DNA from: Candidatus Pelagibacter sp. HIMB1321
GTDB lineage: Bacteria; Pseudomonadota; Alphaproteobacteria; Pelagibacterales; Pelagibacteraceae
DNA length: 64,000 nucleotides
Direction: 5' to 3'
NCBI RefSeq assembly: GCF_900177485.1
Contig: NZ_LT840186.1
Coordinates: 434,001 to 498,000, forward strand
Shown here: positions 56,679 through 64,000 of the stretch, one piece after another
How the letters are laid out: every line of letters begins with the position of its first letter
Numbering within the stretch: position 1 is the stretch's first letter
The notes under the pieces: generated by a model
The model's input: the letters and a program-made list of their open reading frames with translations, nothing else
What the model was told of the DNA's origin: nothing
Database searches by the model: none
Translations under genes and position numbers: made by a program

Positions 56679-57277
56679 TATAAGTTTTGAGCTGCTACCA
56701 TTGTTAATAACATTGGAAGCGATAATAACGTATTTGTTCTTGAAAATAACATTGCAGTTTTTGCAGATTTTGCTTTTAAATCAGCATCACACTCAACAAT
56801 ACCTAAAGCTCTTTTTTGATTTGGCCAAATTACAAACCAAACGTTAATTGCCATAATTATTGCTAACCACATACCAATTCCAATTGCAGTGTGTTTAGGT
56901 ATTCCTGAACCAAGACTTAATGTCATAGCATCGTGTAAATACCCATTTAAATATGCAAGTATTAGTCCTGATAAAACTGTTAAAGCTGCACCCCATCTAA
57001 AATAAAACAATGCTGCTGGAGCTATAACTTTGCCAATTGCTGGTTTTTGTTCATCTGGAATCTTAGCCATGTTAGGAATTTGAACAAAATTGAAATACCA
57101 AAGTAGACCAATCCACATTATTCCAACTACAACATGGGTATATCTTGCAAGCCAGCTATAAAAAGTTACATCAAAAACAAAACCATTATTTTGGTAAAAC
57201 AAACCCAAAAACAGCACAATAGCTAAAATTACTGAAGCATGAACTGTTTTAGATAAAGATGAAAGTAAATTACTCAT
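56675..57277 (-). CDS. Urate hydroxylase N-terminal-like (PuuD/DUF989) membrane protein
   Basis: A 200-residue membrane protein with about five hydrophobic segments. The segment ARYTHVVVGIMWIGLLWYFN and the later RWGAALTVLSG and HTAIGIGMWLAIIMAINVWFVIWPNQ match the urate oxidase N-terminal membrane domain found in PuuD. The cytochrome c domain that completes PuuD is absent, and no CXXCH motif is seen. Purine degradation genes are not nearby, so urate as substrate is unsupported. It may be a haem-binding membrane protein (several His in helices). The gene lies 40 bases after uvrA on the same strand. Confidence 0.75.
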   Translation of the reverse strand: MSNLLSSLSKTVHASVILAIVLFLGLFYQNNGFVFDVTFYSWLARYTHVVVGIMWIGLLWYFNFVQIPNMAKIPDEQKPAIGKVIAPAALFYFRWGAALTVLSGLILAYLNGYLHDAMTLSLGSGIPKHTAIGIGMWLAIIMAINVWFVIWPNQKRALGIVECDADLKAKSAKTAMLFSRTNTLLSLPMLLTMVAAQNLY

Positions 57278-57317
57278 GATTCATAGGATTTATACATCAA
57301 TTTTAGTAAATTTAAAA

Positions 57318-60173
57318 TCAATTTAAAAGTGGTTTTAAGAATTGACCAGTATAACTATTTTTAACTTTGCAAATTTCCTCGGGTTTTCCTTCGGCAATAA
57401 TTTTACCCCCTTTAACACCCCCTTCAGGGCCCATATCAACAATATAATCTGCTGTTTTAATAACATCAAGATTATGTTCAATAACAACAACTGTGTTTCC
57501 TAATGCAACGAATGTATGGAGAATTTCCAAAAGTTTTTTAATATCATGTTGATGCAAACCGGTAGTTGGTTCATCTAAGATATACATCGTTCGTCCAGTT
57601 GATCTTTTTGACAATTCTTTAGCCAATTTAATACGTTGAGCTTCCCCACCTGAAAGTGTGGTAGCCTGCTGTCCAATTTTAATGTATCCAAGTCCCACTT
57701 TTTTGAGCGTTAATAGTTTTGATTTAATATTAGAAATATTCTCAAAATATTCACAACCTTCATCTACAGTCATATTCAAAACATCTGCAATGCTTTTATC
57801 TTTAAATTTAATTTCTAATGTTTCTCGATTATATCTTGTGCCTTTGCATTCATCACATTGAATATAAACGTCAGGTAAAAAATGCATTTCATAAGTTATC
57901 ACACCATCTCCTTCGCAAGCTTCACATCTTCCACCTTTAACATTAAACGAGAAACGACCAGGCTTATAACCTCTAGTTTTGGATTCTGGTAGGGCGGTAA
58001 ACCAATCTCTTATGGGGCCAAAAGCTCCTGTATATGTTGCTGGATTTGATCTTGGTGTTCTTCCAATTGGAGATTGGTCGATATCAATAATTTTATCAAC
58101 TAATTCTGTTCCCTTAAATCCCTTAAATGGTTTTGGAATCTTACGTGACTTGTTGTTGTTTAAAGTCAAGTTCAATGCATTATATAAAGTTTGTAAAACT
58201 AGTGTTGATTTTCCAGATCCTGAAACACCAGTAACACAAGTTAAACTTCCAAGTGGTATTCTTAAATTTACATTATCTAAATTATTTCCAGTTGCTCCTG
58301 TTATTTCTAAAAATCTACCATTTTTTGCCAATCTCCTTTTTGTAGGCACATTAATTTTAAATTTATTTGATAAATACTTTCCTGTAATACTATCTTTGTT
58401 GTTGCAAATTTCTTTAAAAGAGCCTTGTGCTACTACTTCTCCACCTTTATTACCAGCTTCTGGACCAAGATCAATTATATGATCTGCGTTTTCCATTGTC
58501 TCTGTATCATGTTCAACAACAATAACAGTGTTGCCTAAATCTCTTAATCTTTTCAGAGCACTTATAAGTTTAACATTATCTTTTTGATGCAAACCTATTG
58601 AAGGTTCATCAAGAACATACAAAACTCCTGTTAATCCTGAACCTATTTGTGATGCTAATCTTATTCTCTGAGCTTCTCCTCCAGATAAAGTTCCAGACTC
58701 CCTGGAGAGTGTTAGATAATCTAATCCAACATTTAATAGAAAAGTTAATCTTTCATTGATTTCTTTTAAGATATGTTCTGCAATTTTAATTTGTCTTTTA
58801 TCCAATTTATTATTCAAATTTTTAAACCATGTAGCTGCGTCTAAAATTGATTTTTCAGTAACTTCACTAATGTGGAGCCCATCAATTTTTACACATAAAG
58901 CTTCATCCTTTAGCCTATAACCATTACATCTTTCACATTTAGTGTCAGATTGATATTGGGCTATTTCTTCTCTTTTCCAATCACTATCAGTTTCTAAATA
59001 TCTTCTTTCTAAATTGTTTATTACTCCTTCAAATGTTTTTTTATGAGAGTATTTTTCATAACCATCATCATAAGAAAATTTAATTTCTTCATCATCTGAT
59101 CCATAGAGTATTACATCTTTAATTTTTTTTGATAATTTGCTCCATTTTTCTTCCAATGAAAAATCATAATGCTTAGCTAAAGATGCTAAAGTTTGAGCAT
59201 AATACAAAGTTGTAGTTTTTGCCCAAGGTTCAATTGCACCATCAGCAATGCTCTTTTTTTCATTAGGTATTACGAGATTAGGATCTACATTTAGTTTTAC
59301 TCCAATTCCTTCACATTCTTCACAAGCTCCAAAAGGACTGTTAAAAGAAAATAATCTTGGCTCAATCTCTTCAATTGTAAATCCACTTTCAGGACATGCA
59401 AATTTGGTCGAGAAAATTAATTTTTCAACTTTTCTAAATTTTTTTGGTAAAGTTTCGTCTTCGTATTCAACAAATATCAATCCATTTGCAAGATTAACTG
59501 CAGTTTCTATTCCCTCAGCTAATCTATTTCCAAGTGATGAGTTTAAAACAATTCTATCAACTAAAATTGAAATATCATGTTTTACTTTTTTATTAAGTTC
59601 AGGAACATTTTCAATATCGTATAAGGTTTCATCGATTTTAATTTTTCTAAAACCTCTTTTTTTATAATTTAAAATTTCTTTTCTATATTCACCTTTTCTA
59701 CCTCTTACTACAGGGGCGTATAAATATATTGTTGCTTTCTTTGGTAATTCTTTAATTCTATCAACTATCTGAGTTATCGTTTGTGATGTAATTGGTTTAC
59801 CTGTAAAGGGCGAGTAGGGTATGCCAGCTCTTGCATATAATACTCTCATATAATCATAAATCTCTGTTACTGTTGCAACTGTAGATCTTGGGTTTTTAGA
59901 GGTATTTTTTTGCTCTATTGAAATCGCAGGGCTTAAACCTTCTATTAGATCAACATTGGGTTTCTTCATTTTATCTAAGAATTGCCTAGCGTAAGCTGAC
60001 AAACTCTCAACATATCTTCTTTGCCCCTCTGCATAGACTGTATCAAATGCGAGGGATGATTTTCCTGATCCTGATAGACCTGTAATTACAACAAATTTAT
60101 CTTTAGGAATTTCAAGCGAAACATTTTTTAAATTATGCTCTTTAGCACCCTTAATAACTATCTTTTTGATCAT
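57318..60173 (-). CDS. uvrA: UvrA excinuclease ABC subunit A
   Basis: Damage-recognition ATPase of nucleotide excision repair. The 951 residues carry two ABC modules: Walker [15 protein letters not shown] and [14 protein letters not shown], and [14 protein letters not shown] and [14 protein letters not shown] signatures. The second zinc finger is intact (CEACEG ... CDECKG). The first lacks one Cys ([18 protein letters not shown]), as I recall for alphaproteobacterial UvrA. It is divergent from ssb over 91 bases; no LexA box is seen there. Confidence 0.97.
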   Translation of the reverse strand: MIKKIVIKGAKEHNLKNVSLEIPKDKFVVITGLSGSGKSSLAFDTVYAEGQRRYVESLSAYARQFLDKMKKPNVDLIEGLSPAISIEQKNTSKNPRSTVATVTEIYDYMRVLYARAGIPYSPFTGKPITSQTITQIVDRIKELPKKATIYLYAPVVRGRKGEYRKEILNYKKRGFRKIKIDETLYDIENVPELNKKVKHDISILVDRIVLNSSLGNRLAEGIETAVNLANGLIFVEYEDETLPKKFRKVEKLIFSTKFACPESGFTIEEIEPRLFSFNSPFGACEECEGIGVKLNVDPNLVIPNEKKSIADGAIEPWAKTTTLYYAQTLASLAKHYDFSLEEKWSKLSKKIKDVILYGSDDEEIKFSYDDGYEKYSHKKTFEGVINNLERRYLETDSDWKREEIAQYQSDTKCERCNGYRLKDEALCVKIDGLHISEVTEKSILDAATWFKNLNNKLDKRQIKIAEHILKEINERLTFLLNVGLDYLTLSRESGTLSGGEAQRIRLASQIGSGLTGVLYVLDEPSIGLHQKDNVKLISALKRLRDLGNTVIVVEHDTETMENADHIIDLGPEAGNKGGEVVAQGSFKEICNNKDSITGKYLSNKFKINVPTKRRLAKNGRFLEITGATGNNLDNVNLRIPLGSLTCVTGVSGSGKSTLVLQTLYNALNLTLNNNKSRKIPKPFKGFKGTELVDKIIDIDQSPIGRTPRSNPATYTGAFGPIRDWFTALPESKTRGYKPGRFSFNVKGGRCEACEGDGVITYEMHFLPDVYIQCDECKGTRYNRETLEIKFKDKSIADVLNMTVDEGCEYFENISNIKSKLLTLKKVGLGYIKIGQQATTLSGGEAQRIKLAKELSKRSTGRTMYILDEPTTGLHQHDIKKLLEILHTFVALGNTVVVIEHNLDVIKTADYIVDMGPEGGVKGGKIIAEGKPEEICKVKNSYTGQFLKPLLN

Positions 60174-60264
60174 AAATTTTCTTGCTATGGATTAATATAA
60201 TTAATATTCAGAGCAATATGTGGTATAAATTTAATTCAAATAACAATCAAATTTAAAAAATATT

Positions 60265-60723
60265 ATGGCTGGAAGTTTAAATAAAGTTCTTTTAATTGGT
60301 CGATTAGGCGCAGATCCTGAAATAAAACAAATGGTTAACGGTAAAAGTGTAGCAAGGCTAAGTCTTGCAACCAGTCAATCTTGGAAAGATAAAAATACAG
60401 GCGAAAAAAAAGAAAAAACTGAATGGCACCGTGTAGTTGTATTCAATGAAGGTTTAGTTAACGTTGTTCAGCAATATTTAAAAAAAGGTGCTCAAGTTTA
60501 TGTTGAAGGTCAAATTGCAACACGAAAATGGAAAGATGAACAATCTGGTCAAGATAAATATTCCACAGAAATTGTTATTCAAGGATACAACTCATCTTTA
60601 ACAATGTTAGGTGGTGGAAATTCTGGAGGTGGCATTCAGTATGACAACAACCAATCTTCATCAAATGCTCCAGAAGATGCTTCGCAAGTTGCAAATGATA
60701 TGGATGACGAAATTCCATTCTAG
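60265..60723 (+). CDS. ssb: Single-stranded DNA-binding protein
   Basis: OB-fold protein coating single-stranded DNA. The 152 residues show the N-terminal [35 protein letters not shown], and [14 protein letters not shown], a Gly/Asn-rich linker and the acidic protein-interaction tip DDEIPF. It is divergent from uvrA, as often in bacteria, and 5 bases before gyrA. Confidence 0.96.
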   Translation: MAGSLNKVLLIGRLGADPEIKQMVNGKSVARLSLATSQSWKDKNTGEKKEKTEWHRVVVFNEGLVNVVQQYLKKGAQVYVEGQIATRKWKDEQSGQDKYSTEIVIQGYNSSLTMLGGGNSGGGIQYDNNQSSSNAPEDASQVANDMDDEIPF

Positions 60724-60728
60724 TTTTC

Positions 60729-63308
60729 ATGGACAAAACTGAAGTTTCAAAAGATAAAAACATAAAACTCATTTCAATGCATGATGAGATGAGCTCATCA
60801 TATCTTTCATATGCAATGAGTGTAATAGTTAGTAGGGCTCTTCCTGATGTTAGAGATGGTCTTAAGCCTGTTCATAGAAGAATACTATATGCAATGTATA
60901 AAGGTGGTTACGATTGGTCAAAACAATTCAGAAAATCTGCAAGAATAGTTGGAGATGTTATTGGTAAGTACCATCCTCATGGGGATCAATCTGTATACGA
61001 TGCGCTAGTTAGAATGGTACAAGATTTTTCTATGAGTTTACCTTTGGTTGATGGACAAGGAAACTTTGGATCAATTGATGGAGATCCAGCAGCAGCTATG
61101 AGATACACTGAAACAAGACTTTCAAAAGTTTCTCAATTTTTAATTGAAGACATAGAAAAAAACACAGTTGATTATAAAAGTAACTATGATGAAACTGAAA
61201 AAGAGCCAACAGTTTTACCAGCTCAATATCCAAACTTACTGGTAAATGGTGCAGGAGGAATTGCTGTTGGTATGGCTACAAGTATCCCTCCACATAATTT
61301 AGGAGAAATTATAGATGGAACTCTAGCTTTAATAGAAAATAAAGACATTAAGATCAAAGAATTAATGAAACATATTCCTGGTCCTGATTTTCCAACTGGC
61401 GGAGTGATAATAGGAAAAGATATAATTAATCAAGGTTATAATAAAGGAAGAGGCTCTTTTAAAATCAGAGGTGAAATTTCTATTGAAACACAAAAAAATG
61501 GAAGAGAAAGATTGATTATAAATTCTATTCCTTATCAAGTTAACAAATCAATTTTAAATGAGAGAATTGCACAGTTAGTTAGAGAAAAAAAGATTGAAGG
61601 TATAAAAGATATAAGAGATGAATCTAACAGAGAAGGAATTAGAGTTTCTATAGATTTAAGGAATGGTGTTGAGCCAGAAACAATTAAAAGACAACTTTAT
61701 AAAAATACTCAAATTGAAAGTTCTTTTGGTTTTAATACTTTGGCAATTGTTGATGGCAAACCTAAAACTTGCAATCTAAAAGAATTTTTAGAAAATTTTT
61801 TAACATTTAGAGAAGATGTAGTAATTAAAAAAACTAAGTTTGATTTAAAAAAAGCTGAAGAAAGAGCTCATATCTTGATTGGTTTATCAGTTTCAGTTGA
61901 AAATCTAGATAAAATAATCAAGATTATAAGAAATTCAAAAACCCCAGATGATGCTAAAAAATCTATTTTAAGTACTAAATGGAAAATTAATAAATCACAA
62001 AAGATGATTTCTTTGGTTGAGGGTAAAAAAACTAAAAGTGATTATAGTTTATCTGAACCTCAAGTAATAGCGATCCTAGAACTAAGATTACAGAAATTAA
62101 CTGCTCTTGGGATTAATGAAATTGAAGTGGAGATTAAAAAGTTAGCTGAACTTATTGCAAAATACAAAAAGATAATATCCTCAAAGAAAGAGCTTTTAAA
62201 AGTAATAAGTGAAGAATTGAAAAATATTAAAGAAAAATTTTCTGTACCAAGAAGAACCAAGATAATTGATGCCGTATTGAATTACGACATTGAAGAAACT
62301 ATCCAAAAACAAGCAGTTTTAATAACAGTAACTTTGCAGGGTTACATAAAGCGTGGTTCATTAAATAATGTGAAAACTCAAAAAAGAGGCGGTAAAGGAA
62401 AGACTGGAATTACAACAAGAAATGAAGATTCAGTAGTTCAAACCCTATCTGTTGATACACATACATCAGTTTTGTTTTTTTCAACTGAAGGGCTAGTTTA
62501 CAGAATTAAAGCTTGGAAAATTCCTGAAGGATCATCATCTTCCAAAGGTAAATCATTATTTAATATTCTTCCCCTAAAAAACCATCAATCAATAAGTTCA
62601 ATTATGCCTTTTCCAGAAGGAGATGAAAATTTAAATGACTATCAAATAATTTTTGCAACTGCTAAAGGTAAAGTTCGAAAAAATAGTTTAGATGATTTTT
62701 CTTCTATTAACGCATCAGGTAAAATTGCAATGAAACTTGATAATAATGATAAAATTGTTGGTGTAAAAATTTGTAAAGATGATCAAGATGCAATTTTAAG
62801 CACTAAATTTGGAAAATGTATTAGATTTGAAACTAAAAAATTAAGAATTTTTAAAGGAAGATCATCTAAAGGTATTAAAGGCATTGAACTTGCTCCTAAT
62901 GATGAAATTGTTTCTTTGTCAGTAATTAACAATGATAAAACTTCTAAAAACGGAAAAAAATCTAAAGATGATAAAGCAGAAATTAAAGCTGGTGAAGGAT
63001 ATATACTTTCTATAACAGAAAATGGATATGGGAAAAAAACTTCTCATTACGACTATAGAGTTACCAATAGAGGTGGTAAAGGAATTATAGGAATAATTAA
63101 TTCTCCTAGAAACGGTAATATATCATCTTCATTTCCTGTTTACGAGGGTGATGAAATTATGATCTCAACCAATAAAGGAAGGGTTATAAGAGTTGCTGTT
63201 AAGGAAATTAGAACTGCCGGTAGAAATACACAAGGTGTTAGAATTATTAAATTAACAGGTGATGAAAAAGTTGTCTCAGCAATAAAAATTGAGGATAATC
63301 TTATTTAA
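60729..63308 (+). CDS. gyrA: DNA gyrase subunit A
   Basis: Breakage-reunion subunit of gyrase. The 859 residues start with [20 protein letters not shown], hold the catalytic Tyr126 in [11 protein letters not shown], the [18 protein letters not shown] segment, and the six-bladed C-terminal domain with the GyrA-box QKRGGKGK near residue 555, which identifies gyrase over topoisomerase IV. At the position of E. coli Ser83 there is Gln87 ([10 protein letters not shown]); Asp91 matches Asp87. It follows ssb by 5 bases and overlaps coaD by one. Confidence 0.96.
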   Translation: MDKTEVSKDKNIKLISMHDEMSSSYLSYAMSVIVSRALPDVRDGLKPVHRRILYAMYKGGYDWSKQFRKSARIVGDVIGKYHPHGDQSVYDALVRMVQDFSMSLPLVDGQGNFGSIDGDPAAAMRYTETRLSKVSQFLIEDIEKNTVDYKSNYDETEKEPTVLPAQYPNLLVNGAGGIAVGMATSIPPHNLGEIIDGTLALIENKDIKIKELMKHIPGPDFPTGGVIIGKDIINQGYNKGRGSFKIRGEISIETQKNGRERLIINSIPYQVNKSILNERIAQLVREKKIEGIKDIRDESNREGIRVSIDLRNGVEPETIKRQLYKNTQIESSFGFNTLAIVDGKPKTCNLKEFLENFLTFREDVVIKKTKFDLKKAEERAHILIGLSVSVENLDKIIKIIRNSKTPDDAKKSILSTKWKINKSQKMISLVEGKKTKSDYSLSEPQVIAILELRLQKLTALGINEIEVEIKKLAELIAKYKKIISSKKELLKVISEELKNIKEKFSVPRRTKIIDAVLNYDIEETIQKQAVLITVTLQGYIKRGSLNNVKTQKRGGKGKTGITTRNEDSVVQTLSVDTHTSVLFFSTEGLVYRIKAWKIPEGSSSSKGKSLFNILPLKNHQSISSIMPFPEGDENLNDYQIIFATAKGKVRKNSLDDFSSINASGKIAMKLDNNDKIVGVKICKDDQDAILSTKFGKCIRFETKKLRIFKGRSSKGIKGIELAPNDEIVSLSVINNDKTSKNGKKSKDDKAEIKAGEGYILSITENGYGKKTSHYDYRVTNRGGKGIIGIINSPRNGNISSSFPVYEGDEIMISTNKGRVIRVAVKEIRTAGRNTQGVRIIKLTGDEKVVSAIKIEDNLI

Positions 63309-63802
63309 TGTCTAACGTTGCTATATATCCCGGAACATTTGACCCAATAACTTTTGGTCATATAGATGTTATTAAAAAATCTTTAAAATTATTTAGTAAA
63401 GTAATTGTTGCCGTTTCAGATGGTGAAAATAAAAAATACTTATTTGATGTAAATGAAAGAATTGAAATTGTAAAAAAAGCTTTATTTTCAGATCTTAAAT
63501 TAAATAAGAAAAAAATTATGATTATATCATTTACTTCTTTAACAACCGATTTATGCAAAAAATATAAATCAAATATAATATTACGAGGATTAAGAGCGGT
63601 ATCTGATTTTGAATATGAATTTCAATTAGCTGGTATGAATAGAAAATTAAATAATGATATAGAAACTCTTTTTTTGATGTCTGATGTTGAAAATCAAATA
63701 ATTTCATCAAGATTTGTTAAAGAAATAGTTAAACTAGGTGGAGATATTAAAAAATTTACTACAAAAAGCACAATTAGATCACTAAAAGAAAAATATGAAT
63801 AA
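63308..63802 (+). CDS. coaD: Phosphopantetheine adenylyltransferase
   Basis: CoaD catalyses the penultimate step of coenzyme A synthesis. The 164 residues show the nucleotidyltransferase motif YPGTFDPITFGHIDVI at residues 7-22, ILRGLRAVSDFEYEFQLAGMN and ISSRFVKEIVKLGGD. Overlaps gyrA by one base and the next gene by 8. Confidence 0.96.
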   Translation: MSNVAIYPGTFDPITFGHIDVIKKSLKLFSKVIVAVSDGENKKYLFDVNERIEIVKKALFSDLKLNKKKIMIISFTSLTTDLCKKYKSNIILRGLRAVSDFEYEFQLAGMNRKLNNDIETLFLMSDVENQIISSRFVKEIVKLGGDIKKFTTKSTIRSLKEKYE

Positions 63803-64000
63803 ATTTTTTATAAAGATAATATTATTTTTATTAATCTTAACCAATCAATCAATCTCAGAGGAGAACCTAATGATATTAAAATTAAAAGATGGTGATGTTA
63901 AAATTGAATTATTTCCAGATGTTGCCCCAAACCATGTAAATAGAATAAAAGAGCTAGCTGATAGTGGTAAGTATGACAATGTGGTATTCCACAGAGTTAT
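63795..64000 (+). CDS. Cyclophilin-type peptidyl-prolyl isomerase, N-terminal fragment with signal peptide
   Basis: The frame runs off the right edge after 68 codons. The start MNKFFIKIILFLLILTNQSI is a signal peptide (cleavage probably near ISEE, residue 21), followed by LKLKDGDVKIELFPDVAP, then IKELADSGKYDNVVFHRVI, the N-terminus of a cyclophilin. It should act on proline bonds in the periplasm. It overlaps coaD by 8 bases; cyclophilin genes after coaD are usual in alphaproteobacteria. Confidence 0.85.
   Translation, partial: MNKFFIKIILFLLILTNQSISEENLMILKLKDGDVKIELFPDVAPNHVNRIKELADSGKYDNVVFHRV

Noticed and set aside
57979..58482. 167-codon plus-strand frame inside uvrA.
   Set aside because: It mirrors the UvrA coding sequence; no ribosome site or family match.

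Overview
The window looks like a slice of a streamlined marine alphaproteobacterial chromosome, most likely SAR11 (Pelagibacterales, 'Candidatus Pelagibacter'-like). The sequence is strongly A+T rich. Genes are packed with 0-10 base gaps or short overlaps, and there are no mobile elements, no CRISPR array and no clear pseudogenes. The gene order is alphaproteobacterial: lpxI-lpxB, ppiD-trpEGDC-lexA-gltX, tpiA-secG-pyrG-kdsA-eno-ftsB-lipA-coq10, ispDF-pgpA-cinA, ntrYX-trkA, dgt-argS-x-nagZ-scpAB-tatABC-serS, yajC-secDF and phoR-pstSCAB-phoUB. A GTTC-N7-GTTC LexA box supports the class assignment. The taxonomic call is inference from these features; no search was run.

Layout. 1-1340: end of the lipid A genes (lpxI fragment, lpxB). 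1320-8729, minus strand: a peptidyl-prolyl isomerase-like foldase, trpEGDC, LexA and GltX. 8787-15214, plus strand: triose phosphate isomerase, SecG, CTP synthase, KdsA, enolase, FtsB, LipA and a Coq10/RatA protein. 15211-17271, minus strand: CinA-C, PgpA, IspDF. 17315-23252: NtrYX two-component system and TrkAH potassium uptake. 23283-27923: tRNA-Arg and the general amino acid ABC transporter AapJQMP, with a terminator after the binding-protein gene. 27924-28773: an XRE regulator and tRNA-Asn and tRNA-Cys. 28774-35481: valS-ilvD-manC-phoR, joined by one-base overlaps. 35502-41519: pstSCAB-phoUB with two well-formed Pho-box-like sites. 41516-42808, minus strand: an aquaporin-family channel, a thioredoxin-type arsenate reductase and a small membrane protein. 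42865-44740: a Zur-like regulator whose start codon abuts a perfect 20-bp palindrome, an unassigned small membrane protein and an Ldh2-family oxidoreductase. 44732-45825, minus strand: xthA, erpA. 45876-56678: dgt, argS, nagZ, scpAB, tatABC, serS, yajC, secDF. 56675-60173, minus strand: a PuuD N-domain membrane protein and uvrA. 60265-64000: ssb, gyrA, coaD and the start of a periplasmic cyclophilin.

How it fits together. Most of the window is housekeeping: envelope, tryptophan synthesis, central carbon, translation, secretion, DNA maintenance. The environment-facing parts are the amino acid transporter, the phosphate regulon and its neighbouring arsenate-handling genes (arsenate enters through phosphate transporters), and the Zur-linked genes. 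Genes that usually sit in these clusters in relatives are missing here: pdh genes between ftsB and lipA, moaC/moeA between trpC and lexA, a SPOR protein next to argS, ntrBC and hfq around ntrYX-trkA. I found no large undescribed system. The most informative signals are regulatory (two Pho promoters around an internal terminator, an apparently leaderless zur-like mRNA), plus an NtrX that has lost its sigma-54 contact motif and a 32-bp perfect palindrome inside trpE.
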